Source: Acanthochlamys bracteata | Lineage: Eukaryota; Streptophyta; Magnoliopsida; Pandanales; Velloziaceae | Length of the DNA: 64,000 bases | Reading direction: 5' to 3' | Assembly: GCA_019914995.1 (NCBI GenBank) | Contig: CM034141.1 | Coordinates: 558,001 to 622,000, forward strand | In this document: piece by piece, positions 24,108-35,371 of the stretch | Numbering within the stretch: the first letter of the stretch is position 1 | How the letters are laid out: each line of letters begins with the position of its first letter | The notes under the pieces: model-generated | Database searches by the model: none | What the model saw: only the letters and a program-made list of their open reading frames with translations | What the model was told of the DNA's origin: nothing | Made by a program: the position numbers and the translations under genes

Positions 24108-25195
24108 CTGCTACCTGCTGTCTATTGAAATGGTGAATGCTTAAGAGCAATCAAAATTTCTGGGAAACTACGACCGGGGATCTCACCTATCTTTGTCTTT
24201 GGTATTAGAACAAATAATGTAAATTTCATATATTTTCGTTGTACTTCTAAACCCGATGAATGTCAAAACCTCTGACATACACAAGAAGATCGTCTTAAAA
24301 AGAAATTTGTTTGTTTTTTGCATATAATCACCGTTCCAAGATAAGGTACTGATTACAGACTTTACAGTAACATCAACAGTTCCAAGAGCAAGATTGATCC
24401 CAGGTTGATGAAAATATTCAATTAAAGATATCATGATATTGCTGACGCTTGTATGCGAGAGTTGCATGCTTCATGAAAATGTTTCGTCACAAAACTATAG
24501 GGACAAAAGTTTATGGTTCATATCCAGTGCTTCTCAACAAACAAGCTAACACCCTGCAAATACAATCGAAACCATTGCTGCTCGTTTTGACCTAGCTGGA
24601 TTGTACCTAGAAAGGATTGCGAAGCAAAATAAAGTTTACGTCCTTTCGCTTTACCGACTACCTTCATTTTGTTTGCATTCAGATATTGATGATAGCTGTA
24701 GTTCCGAAGCAGCCTCAATTTATCCAAGCAGGACCAAGTGGAACCTCTTTGACTGCTTTCTGCCCACATAAACCTTTTCGAAAATTGATTGATCAAGCTG
24801 TCTCTGAACTCCTTTGGTGTCTCACACAGCACTACACTGAAAAGGAAAAAATAAAAATTCTTGAAAAGCATAATAACCATCTATGCTACTAAGTTCCACT
24901 GGTGTTGTACAGGTTCACCAACAAAGACTGAAGATTTTTACCAGGGTTTACTATCACAAACTTGAACTGGGTAAAATTAATTCAAATTTTTGAGAAGGAA
25001 CCAACTCCTAATGTCCTTTCTCATGGTTGTACAAAAGCATCTACCCACTCATCTGTATCACCGAGCCGCTTAACTTTGAATAACATTGGAATTGAAAAAA
25101 TGAGCCAAAGATGGCATCCTCGTGCTCAAAATTGCTGCTTCCTTACTTGTAAATAACACTTGTATAAAGCTGTCCCAGAACAGGACCGACATGTA
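24108..25195. other. Convergent 3' region between STOP1 and the TMEM18-like gene
   Basis: It contains the 3' UTRs of two tail-to-tail genes. A 120-codon open frame on the - strand (24518-24880) has no recognisable domain and is probably a chance frame or 3' UTR. No other feature is seen. Confidence 0.45.
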
Positions 25196-28106
25196 TTAAT
25201 CCTGCTTCCCTCGAGCAAGGCTGGCTCGGTGTCTGAGTTCTGCCCTCTTCCATTTTACAATAAGTTGGGCCAATGCTATAAGAATGCTTACCTAGGCAAA
25301 GAAAAATACTGAGTATCAGAATTGAAAGCAAGGAATGACCTCAATTAAGCATTTTAGGCAGATACTAACCACAATTACCGTTGTTACCAAGAACAGCTGA
25401 CCAAACCAGAGGGCTGAAATAAACAGGCCATCAGAGTCAAAGTGATTCTGGCTTGTAAAGCTTTTCCAGTTCTGAGCAAGAAAAGTATTTTATCTTCTCA
25501 GCAAGGAAAACACCAGCAGCTGTAAAATGGTAAGAAAAGATTAAGACCATGCGAACTTATAATGGAGTTCCTCTCTACAATTAACTAACACCAATCAAAG
25601 GTCTTCCAACTACAATTTTTTCTCTGTACTTGTAAGACAATGACAGATAACAGATCTCAGTAGCAATAATATTTCATCGGAATACATTCTTACCTATTAA
25701 CTTATGAAAAGGTGGTTAGATAGTTAGTGCAGTTGGCCTGAGTATTAATTTTACTTAAAACACATTCATTTAGTAGTCTCTATCTCCTAGTTGTAAGGTT
25801 GTACTATATTCAGACATAATATTAACAAACTAGAGTCGGCATCAAACTTACATGCCAATGCAGAGAGGAATAATTGAAAATTGGCATATTTCCTCAACCA
25901 TGGCATTTGTATATGCACAACAGGAAAGAATGAGGAAAGTTAGCTATATGATAGGATCAAATGAACATTTTTGAGATAATACTAACAAGTTAATGAGCAC
26001 AAATCTCACAACAAAGTTTGAGGAGGGAAAAATCAAAATTAAAATGCTATTGAAAGCCTAGCTATCATACAGTCATATTCGACCCAACCCTCGACCTTGC
26101 AAATTTTAGTATGTCAATGGTTAACTGGCTGCACAGGAGGTTCTACTGTCACCAGATATGGTCCTTCAACTGATAATCTTAAATGATGTAGCACAAATCT
26201 CAACAACAAAGTTTGAGGAGGGAAAAATCAAAATTAAAATGCTATTGAAAGCCTAGCTATCATACAGTCATATTCGACCCAACCCTCGACCTTGCAAATT
26301 TTAGTATGTCAATGGTTAACTGGCTGCACAGGAGGTTCTACTGTCACCAGATATGGTCCTTCAACTGATAATCTTAAATGATGTAGCACAAATCTCAACA
26401 ACAAAGTTTGAGGAGGGAAAAATCAAAATTAAAATGCTATTGAAAGCCTAGCTATCATACAGTCATATTCGACCCAACCCTCGACCTTGCTAATTTTAGT
26501 ATCTCAATGGTTAACTGGCTGCACAGGAGGTTCTACTGTCACCAGATATGGTGCTTCAACTGATAATCTTAAATGATGTAGCTGGCAGTATACTCTTCAA
26601 AATACTTAGTAGAATTGAGGGGGGAAATCTGAGCCACTAATGAGGTTATGTTGAAACAAGATTTACTCATGATACAAACAATGAGTATCCAGCAATTGAT
26701 CAAGTAGCAGAACAATAATAGATGACATTGCCAATACCCATACAGCCACCCGTTTGGAAGATAGGTCGAGAAGCAGGTCTGGTTTGGGTTGGACTGCACA
26801 CCCTAAGTTCAGGCAACCACAAACTAGACGTGAATCTGCACCAATCTTCCAATTGGGTTGACTTGTATGCCATATGTTGGCTACGTCAAAATACTAGCAA
26901 GCATAGGTGTCTCTTCAGAAAAGAAATGACATTAACTTAGCAAAAGATTATGCTTTTATATCCCACGAAAAAAGTAGTAAAAGATGATGCATATAATCTG
27001 ATTAACAAAACCGCTTAACTTGCACACCCATACAGATCATGTCTCAATGCAGAGATCAATACAAAATTATGTTCAAGAGGAAATTGCAAGATTTTCTTAA
27101 TCAATGAACTCAATACCAAGAGTTCTCTTACTCAGACATAGTTGCATAAAAAAGCAATGTTTACCTAATGCCAAACTAATCCTAAGCTATCTAGATTAAA
27201 TCTAAAACAACTTTCTAACAAACTTCTTTCACATATTCTAAGTAATGTTCACTCTTAAGCCCACGTTCAAATTCCCATCACAAGTTCAGATAACAGCAAA
27301 TCATAGACCAAAAATTCCTCTACTCTGAAGAACTTAAACTCTGGAAATAGATCAATTTAAGTACGCTCAGTTTTAACTTCAACCATCAATTAGCAAAGTA
27401 TCTAAATGCATCTGTGAAAAGAGTTCCACTCCGAAATCTATGACAAAAATAAGGATTCTCCAAGGGCAGTCTAATGCAATAAAATCAATGATTGAAATCC
27501 ACTCATCCTTAAACTCAGACTCAATTTTCCAATTAAAAAATCAAAATAAAAAATAAAAAACTACAAATCTTTCGAAACTCATCATCAACCCAAATCTCAA
27601 ATATCGAAGAAGCCACAAAACTTCTTAATTACCAAATCTAAAAACGCAAGTAGCTCTAGTGAGAGATTATCAACTCAATTCTCATCCAACCAAATATTTT
27701 TCACAAATTTCCAACTAGAGATCACGACAAACAGCAATTCTATAATGCAGACAGAACAAAACAAAACATTTGCAATTTTATTTCTACTAACAAACACTTC
27801 GCATTAAACCAGATCAAAATTCCCACACTTAATCCGGCCGATTCCCAAAATTTCAACTTTTCTGCATCTAGTGATTGATTTAGCTAAGAAATCAACCACC
27901 AACAAGATTCCAAATCCAATCGTTGAAAGACAAAAAAAAACAAGAAGAAGCAACAGAAAATGCAAACCTTCCAATCAATGGCATGGAAGAAGCAGACGAA
28001 TTTCGCATACGCCGGAGCGAATCCAAAGCGGAGCCCAGCGGAGATCTCGAACTAATTCGTGAACGAGATCTACATGCTCGTTCAATGCCGCTCGCAAATT
28101 CTCCAT
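25196..28106 (-). pseudogene. TMEM18-like membrane protein gene, two frameshifts
   Basis: Recognisable exons on the - strand: 28106-27968 (starts MENLRAALNEHVDLVHELV; ends FFHAIDWK), 25892-25852 (KYANFQLFLSALA), 25519-25379 (AGVFLAEKI .. NWKSFTSQNHFDSDGLF) and 25291-25196 (VKWKRAELRHRASLARGKQD, stop TAA). Order and motifs fit plant TMEM18, a small multi-helix nuclear-envelope or membrane protein. Exon 1 needs a frame change at about 28046-28050: GATCTCCGC where family reading wants a further two bases. The exon at 25.4 kb needs one at about 25470-25475, with one T too many in TACTTTTCTTGC. The missing helix exon (WLxG.. block) is not found with confidence; a weak candidate lies near 26.66-26.76 kb. 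It is either a decaying gene or an intact gene with two assembly indels. Confidence 0.65.
25997..26582. repeat. Three-copy 195-bp tandem array
   Basis: The phrase ACAAAGTTTGAGGAGGGAAA recurs at 26011, 26206 and 26401, a spacing of exactly 195. Copies are nearly identical over their length; the third differs by only a few bases (for example CTTGCTAATTTT and GGTGCTTC). It lies in an intron of the TMEM18-like gene. High identity points to very recent expansion. Confidence 0.9.
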
Positions 28107-28808
28107 TTGTTTTTGTTCGTTTTCGTTTTAATTAATTTGATTTGTTGATTTGTTCCAAGCTACTTACTAGAATAGCTGAACGAGTAGAAGATTAAAGCAG
28201 TAAGTGGGCCTTTAATGGGCTGACAATGGATTTAAAATTGGGCCATTTCTTTAGTTAATGTTAGTTTTCAGTTAGGCCCTCTAAATGTCGATTTAGGATT
28301 TGGATTCTTAGCTGTGCTACTAAATTGTTAAGTGCCTGTTCCGCAAAGCTGTTAAAAAGCTTGACGAGCTTCTTAGCTTTTCAGTTTTTAAATATTTTTC
28401 AGCTTGCTTAATGGCTAAAACAAAATAAAAAATTCTATGCTGTCTAACTTTTGAAAAACAAAAAAAAAGAAAAAAAAAGGAATATGCAAATAACAAGCAG
28501 AATCAACAATAACATGTTACTCTTCAGAATTCAATATCGAAGTTCATTTCTTTTCTTTCCTTAAAACATTAGAATAAGACAATTTCAAAAGAGAAGAAAA
28601 ACATATTACAGAGAAATTTTGACATGAAAGAGTTTTGTTGCGATATATAAAAAAGTTTTCGGCACCATCAAAGCTCCAGCTATTACTCCGAACGTTGTTG
28701 TTGTTGCCCGAACAAGTAAAGAGTCTTCTTGTAAGCTGCAGAAATTTCCTTCAGCAAATAGAAATGTTGTATGTTAAAACCTACAGTTTTGCAGAGGTGG
28801 AGTTTATG
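28107..28808 (-). promoter_or_regulatory. Short spacer with site II elements upstream of the TMEM18-like gene
   Basis: Three TGGGCY/RGCCCA site II motifs lie within about 50 bases near 28203-28250 (GTGGGCCTTT, ATGGGCTGA, TTGGGCCAT). TCP factors bind these in promoters of housekeeping and organelle-related genes (established). The rest, to 28808, is probably the 3' UTR of the invertase gene. Confidence 0.5.
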
Positions 28809-31800
28809 TCAGCTGGTCCATGAAGTCGATCTCTTTATCGGAGGCTTCCTTGCTCTATCCTCTTCGAGAGATACCATTCCAAGATGAGACGGGTCTTCAA
28901 GCATCATCTTAGCCACGAGATAACCCGCAATAGACCAAGTCTGGAATTTTCTTGCTTGTTTGCCTATATATCTGCCGAGCTTCCCATCATAGTATTCTGG
29001 CCAACAGTCTCTGGACAGCCGGGTCTCAGCAAGTTCGATTGCTCTCCTGGCAATCTGAGGTCGGCCTGTCTTGATGCAAGCTGCAGTAAGCAGCCACAGT
29101 AGCACTGAAGTTTTCCAAGCAAACATTAGAATATGGTCTCAGATACTAAGCAAAACATTCAGATACTAAGAGATGAAGAGATTATGCATTAACTACCAAA
29201 AATTTGACTATGTATTTGTACGTTTGATCATGTTTGATCTAGGCAAAGATAAATGAAGACAAAGCAACAAGAAATCCAGTTACAGTGAACGTTAAGGAGA
29301 AACTGCCCTATGATCTGCACTTCCAGAGCTGCAGCAATTACTTTTACTGGATACATTATCCATATGGAATCATTACCATAACCTTGTCGAGAAATTTCTA
29401 TGAATGTTCGGGAAAAAAAAGAAGATTATAAATCACCTGTTGGACCATGCTATTAGTAATCCATTTGGTGACATATCAAACTTTTGTACATATGATAGCA
29501 TTCTTCGGGTATCTATGTAAGTAGCATATCCAAAACTAGAATTACAAACATGGTCCTACATTACATCCGGTCTCTATCTACTACACTACATACAGAGGAA
29601 ATTCGTTTTATCCAGGGTGCTGAAAGTACTACAAGAAGTTTTCCTCAGGAAAGAAATGACCTTGTTCTAATGTATATTGTATATCAGTGACATTATAGAG
29701 CAGAAATGCATGTGAGGTTGATGAACAAGGGGCATGAGCGAGTTTCTTGAAAATTCCTTCCAAATTCCTAAGGTAATTCTAGTTTCCTCTGCAGGAGAAG
29801 CATTTTTCCTAATAGTAATGCATGCATCACTGACTCAGACCAAAATACATATAAGTTACTTACCAGGCCAAGATCCTCCATTGTGGTAACTCCATCTGGT
29901 ATTTTTTGGGTCACAACCTGTAACTATCCTCCATTCGTGGTTCTCAATAGCAGGATACACAATCTTTAGAGGCATTTCTCCGACTAGTTCCTCCCATCTG
30001 GCTTCAATGAGATCCATAATAGCCACTGATTGCTCTGGTGTTGCCAGAGATGATAAAATGGCAACACAATTACCAAGGCAAAACCACCTGAAGTCCATCC
30101 GCGCAGGACTGATATTTCCAATGAAGTAACCTCCACGTGTGGGCATGAAATCAAAGACCCAATCAGGGATCGAATCAGGAATGACATTGAATTTGTTCAC
30201 CGCAGTATGAGAATATTCCTCAGTTTTATAGCGGTATATATCATTTAGCTGCTGGAAGTCAAGCCAGAAGTAGCTGCGCATGTGAAAGCTTAACGCATGC
30301 AGACGTATCACAATTCTCTCTATAAACTCCTTTCCCTCTGCATCATGCTTGAGCATCGACAGAGCTGATCTTAACGCCATAAAGAAGAGGGCTTGTATTT
30401 CGATTGGATAACCATAAATACCCTGCAACGAAGATGACATAGCACCAATCAGATCTTTTATTTATAGGCAACTGATGCAAACAAGATCTAATAATGAAAG
30501 ATAAAATAAGCAAGCCAAGAATAATTCCCCCATTATGATTTCATATGATCAGCTCTAACATCAGCAACAACAAGGTCTTTCTAGTACTAACATTCCATTG
30601 TTGAAATTACTCCTCAACCTTTATCCTTATCCTTATATGTCAAGTTCAATACTCTCATGAATGTAACAGTTTGTTTCCTTCATAAGTCCAATGATTGTGA
30701 TAGTTGAGATTTCTGTCCCAAATTGAGAATGTCAAGGATAAAAGGTGAAAGAACTTTGTATTCTTGCCATCCAAGTGTTAGTTCAGATATCTTAAGAGAG
30801 TAATAGCTTTAGAGTTCTGCAACATAGAAATGGAATGTGCTTTGGTTTAAGCAGACGCGCAGGTGTACTTGTGCATATTATCAGAAGCATAATATTTCAT
30901 AAACAGGACCAGCTTACCATTCTTCTATCTATCATTGAGCATCCATCAGCACATAACAAGGTTGGAAAAGTGTCAAATCCCTCAGATAGACACAAAGCCA
31001 AAATGAGTCGCATCCCTTTCTGACATTCTGGTGTCTCTGCAAGGGACAGATCCCCACTGGACTTTGTGTATGCCCGGAGAAGAAATATCCACCAAAATCC
31101 AGAGTCGACAGGAGCAACTCTGCCAATTGCACTCTCACCAAAATCTGCTATTAGAGTATCGAGATTACGCTTAGCATCATGGAGCACCTTAAAACTTGCT
31201 GGCATAGCACCCTCCCCAAGCTTAAAGCGGTCTATCCTTTTTTCCCACCCTTGAAGAAGTAGAGTCTTGAGCAGAAAGTTCTTAACTATCTCATATTCAC
31301 CATTCATAAGAAAAGCCAATGCGCTTGGCACAAAATCACGAACAAACACCTGATCACATTTCAATATATAACTCTAAGTTCAAATAATTATGTGACAGAA
31401 AATGTTCCTAGCTATTAAACAAAACTCATATGACAAGATTTATCATCATTCCTATCTTCATCTAACGGATTTTGCAGGAAAACTTCCCCGAGAAACTGAG
31501 AGATCTTATCAACCATCATAATCCTGTATGTAGTAACTAATAATTCCAACCTTTGTTCAAAATTTTAAACTTATTTTTGCCGAATTAGTCATCACTAAAA
31601 GCACAATGTTTCAGGCAGATACAAGGCAACGTGGAGATAATTCCAGAAAGAAGTTACACAGTTAGTTTCTACATTGCATCATGAGCACTAGTAAGGTATC
31701 AGGAAGTTAAGAAGTTCAACCTTTTAGAAGTTAAGAAGTTCAATCTTTCTAAAAGGTTCTCTCTGCTACACAGCTCTTTCTTTGTTCAATGAGAGCTCTA

Positions 31801-32336
31801 GATAAGCTGCACTTACCAACAGTGCAAGCTAGAAAATGTTCCTCAAAGCATTAATCGAGGAGCAAAATTTCGAATCAACTAAGTGCTACATTATCTATAC
31901 TTCATTCCATAACCAAACAAATGAAATAAGTGACAGGCATGATGACTACCTGATCATAGTTCAGGACCTCTTCCTCGGCATGATCAAGAGCAGCTATAGT
32001 ACCCACTGGCTGTCCCCGAAAGACGACCAATGACCGTCGGAGAGCTTCCCACGCTTCTGTCACAATAGGATGGGGCTCAAATGAATTCCTTGTGGATGAG
32101 GCAGGTGTGTCAAAACCTGACCGTGAACCTGGAGCAAAGCCAGGGGAGTAGGCACTCTCAAAACTTTCAAGTGCACGCACGTTGATAGAAAGATCACTAA
32201 AAGACCTCTCATCAAATGAACGCTTCCGCTCTACGTTGAGCTTTGGTGGCTTCTCAAGCAGCTTCGATAATTCCAAGTCATCCACATCTGTAACGGACGC
32301 ATATGATCCCACCTTCTTGAGGCCTGGACCATCCAT
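28809..32336 (-). CDS. CINV: Cytosolic alkaline/neutral invertase (GH100, CINV type)
   Basis: Five coding exons on the - strand join in frame: 32336-31950, 31349-30918, 30422-29864 and 29104-28809 with a non-coding leader exon upstream; the coding total is 557 residues, against about 551-558 for Arabidopsis CINV1/CINV2. The enzyme hydrolyses sucrose to glucose and fructose in the cytosol (established). The N-terminus is short with no transit peptide ([20 protein letters not shown], then [10 protein letters not shown]), typical of the beta, cytosolic clade. GH100 blocks are intact: [32 protein letters not shown] (likely catalytic Asp211), [51 protein letters not shown] and [20 protein letters not shown]. 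The ATG at 32336 is chosen by homology; the 15 upstream codons in the same exon are open but start at an acceptor (GGTACTAG) and carry no ATG. Confidence 0.95.
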
Positions 32337-33136
32337 AGATACTATATCCACCAAACCTTTCTTGTTTAAAATTCTAGTACCCTGCATGAAAATCAAACAT
32401 ATTAGTATCTGAAAAACAAATTAATGTACAAGGATAAAAGATTTACTTCCGAGAACAAGACAAACAAAGACTGCTTCACATGGCTATCTGCAGCTAGTAA
32501 ATTCTACCTTGCTAAATCCAGTATCCAAAAGACAAAAGTCAAACAAAGACCACATAGGAAGAAATATAAAAAAATTTCTGCTAGCTGCCGGTTCATGACA
32601 CAATCAAATAGCAAAAAGAAAAGACTTCTTTTCCAAGAAGTACTCTGCACAAAGACCTCAACAAACCATATGATATATTGACATATGTAACACTTCCAAA
32701 ATTATTCCATAAAAACGAGAAATCAAGAATCACTAAATATGGTTTAAGGCATTCTTGTCTGCACAAAAGCCAAAAGCAGAAAAACATTATTGATGATTAA
32801 GAAATTGAAAAAAGAAAAAAGAGTTACTGACTTACAAATCATTGACTTTCTACAGTAACCTAATAAAAACAGAGATGAAATGTGAGCATTGAATAAAAAC
32901 AGACTCATTCTTTCACAAAGATCAACCATTGAAAAACAATAAAGAAACCAAAAGATATAGATTCCATTTCGAAGATACAACATAAATTTTCAATCTTTGT
33001 CCGTCCGAACAACTAAACAAGCTAAACCAAAAACTGGGTCTCTTAACAAAATCCTTAAAACACCCAAACAAACATCTAACAAGAAAAAAAACTTTCCAAG
33101 AAAAAAACACAGATGAGAGAAAAGAAACGTTAAAAC

Positions 33137-33290
33137 CTTCAGAAGCTGCACGAATCTCGAGGCCAACAGCACCGTGAGACAAATCAAAGATATCGAGACA
33201 GACCGGAGAGGGGAAACGGCCGGCCGATGAGGGGAAGATAACGGAATGAGTATATGTACGAGTAGTAGAAGAAGAAGAGAAGGGAGAAAC
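33137..33290 (-). other. Non-coding first exon (5' UTR) of the invertase gene
   Basis: On the - strand this pyrimidine-rich leader ends in GCAGCTTCTGAAG before a donor GTTTTAAC. It joins the acceptor before 32381. The upstream end is approximate and is placed below the TATA box. The intron is about 755 bp. Confidence 0.55.
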
Positions 33291-33301
33291 AAAAAGATGG
33301 A

Positions 33302-33311
33302 CTTTTATAGC
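33302..33311 (-). promoter_or_regulatory. TATA box of the invertase promoter
   Basis: Read on the - strand this is GCTATAAAAG, followed 25-35 bases later by the pyrimidine-rich start of the leader exon. Position and sequence fit a canonical TATA box. Confidence 0.6.
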
Positions 33312-34880
33312 TTTTTTTACCCGCCGTACGTAAAGTTAAATGTAATAAGTTACATTATAGGGGTTCTACTTATAAAAGATAGCGTCGGACCTTCTTGTCA
33401 ATAGGTTATCATGAAGGAGTTATTTATAAGATTTCCGAGGAAAGAAGTAGACTTTGCAAATCCAGTCCTTTATTAAACATTTAAGCAATTTAGTAAGCCA
33501 TAAAGTACGTTTTAGCTATTTTAAGACAAAAAAATGGAGAAATTTAGGTAATATGTAAAAAGGAGTCCAATAAATTACAAATCCATTTCTTAACGATCAT
33601 TATTGTAAAATATGCAAAGTTGGATAAGTGCACTAGCATCTCAGCGTTTGGTTTCGTTTATCACCTAACGCGTTTCGTTTACATTTTTTTCTATTTGATA
33701 GAAAAAAAATTATCACCTAAGAAAATTTGAGTAGTGACATTTTTTTTTGGATATTAAAGACTTTGAATTGAACATGGAATAATAAATAGTCAAGCAAACT
33801 TTATTTGAAGCATCCAAAATGGAATAGTGTATAAAAAGAATTTGAAGCATAAAAACCTGTTGAAATTGACCGGAAGTAACCGGTGGACCCGATTTGGGTG
33901 GATCCCACCAACGCAGCCACGTGGGACTTTTTCAACGTTTAGTTTCTGTAAAACATTTATAATTTTATAAAACTTTTTAGATCTTATAGAGTGGATAATG
34001 GAGTTATTTTAACTAAATTGCTAACTTATTTTTGTTTTGGACAAATTTGTTTGAAATATAGATTTATTTCCAATAAATATTCATACTTTTTAAATTTTAA
34101 AATAGTTATAAGAAAAGTTGAACATCGTGAAACGCGCTTGTAGTGGAGTGTACGCACGTGCGGAAGACGTGCATCGTGTCACGAGATCTCGGTGAATGGT
34201 CAGCAGCTTTCCACGTCATCTTCATTTGTTATCCTATACATCATATTTGTTTATTAATTGCTTATTAATAATTCAAGATAAATATATACCAAATTTCTAC
34301 AACTATAAATATATCAGAAAAATTATTTTTTTGCTCACACAAATATAATTTATAAAGATGAATATTTGCTAACGTTTCTGATTTTGATAATTTTTTTCTG
34401 TTTCCTTCATTTTTTGAATCGAATATAATAATGTTCCTATGAGTCTCCAAACAATTTGGATAGCTAAATGAAATTATTCATAGATACTTATAGCACATTA
34501 AAACATTGTAAGTTTTTCTTTAATTGCATATTGAACTTAAATTGTTATATATATTTATTTAAATGAGCAATTTCTTTCAAAAGAATTAATATTCCATCAT
34601 TCAAATTTTACTTAGGTTTTTATAAATGAAAGTGAAAATTTGTATAAGTTGATTGAGCCTATAAACCAACTTTGATAAGTTGACCACTATAGCAACGAAA
34701 CAATCTTTTTGAAAATGATCTAAATTTTTATTTCAGTAATATTTTATTATATTTTTTCGTAGTGGATAAACAATGACCAACTCTATCAAAGCTTCCTTGC
34801 AAAAGTATTCTTCAGAATTTTTTTTGGATAAACAAGTAATTAATTGAAGTTAGATTTGTCGTGGATTTCAGGAAGCTCTA
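33312..34880. other. Intergenic DNA upstream of the invertase with ACGT-core motifs
   Basis: It is mostly AT-rich and non-coding. A G-box core CACGTG sits at 33918-33923 (CAGCCACGTGGGAC). A second ACGT cluster occupies about 34150-34220: CGCACGTGCGG, AAGACGTGCAT and CCACGTCATC. No gene or RNA is visible. Confidence 0.5.
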
Positions 34881-35371
34881 GTCCTACACTAGCATATAAG
34901 CATATACTCCCAGAACCCCTTGCCAATTGTTATCACAGAAGTATCTGTCAGTAAAACACTGGCAAGACTGCGGCTCGCTCTTTTCATTTTATGGTATGAA
35001 AAATAAGGTTAGATACACTCTGAAAATGGATCACTACACGAGACAACCATTGAGCATATCAAATTTTGCATAGAAGAAACACAACCATTTTGACACACAA
35101 TTGCCAAGTTGAAAGCACTGAGAAACTTGGAATATTTACACAAAAAAAAAAGTATAGGACCAGAACAATCAAGCATTTGTTGTAAGCTCATGTACCAATG
35201 CTAGCTTTATACACCTAATTATTAATGCGAAAACGTTGCGAGTCCGCAAAACTAAGTTATCAATACAGTTAACTTGTTAAAGGCTTAGGAGCATAGCTAC
35301 AACTTCATGTCTCTGTCAGAGCCCTCCTACATGCTTATTGCTTGTTGCCATAGGCACCTGCAAGCACTTTG

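Noticed and set aside
24518..24880. 120-codon open frame on the - strand between STOP1 and the TMEM18-like gene
   Set aside because: No recognisable domain, no splice context, and it lies where the 3' UTR of a - strand gene is expected. Likely chance.
26569..26940. Possible missing helix exon of the TMEM18-like gene (GWLYGYWQC..LLLF)
   Set aside because: Only a WLxG and Leu-rich resemblance; no convincing acceptor and length too great. Left out of the exon list.
34890..35010. GC-richer patch that might be a small RNA gene
   Set aside because: No box C/D, H/ACA or snRNA promoter motifs were seen; probably 3' flank of the F-box gene.
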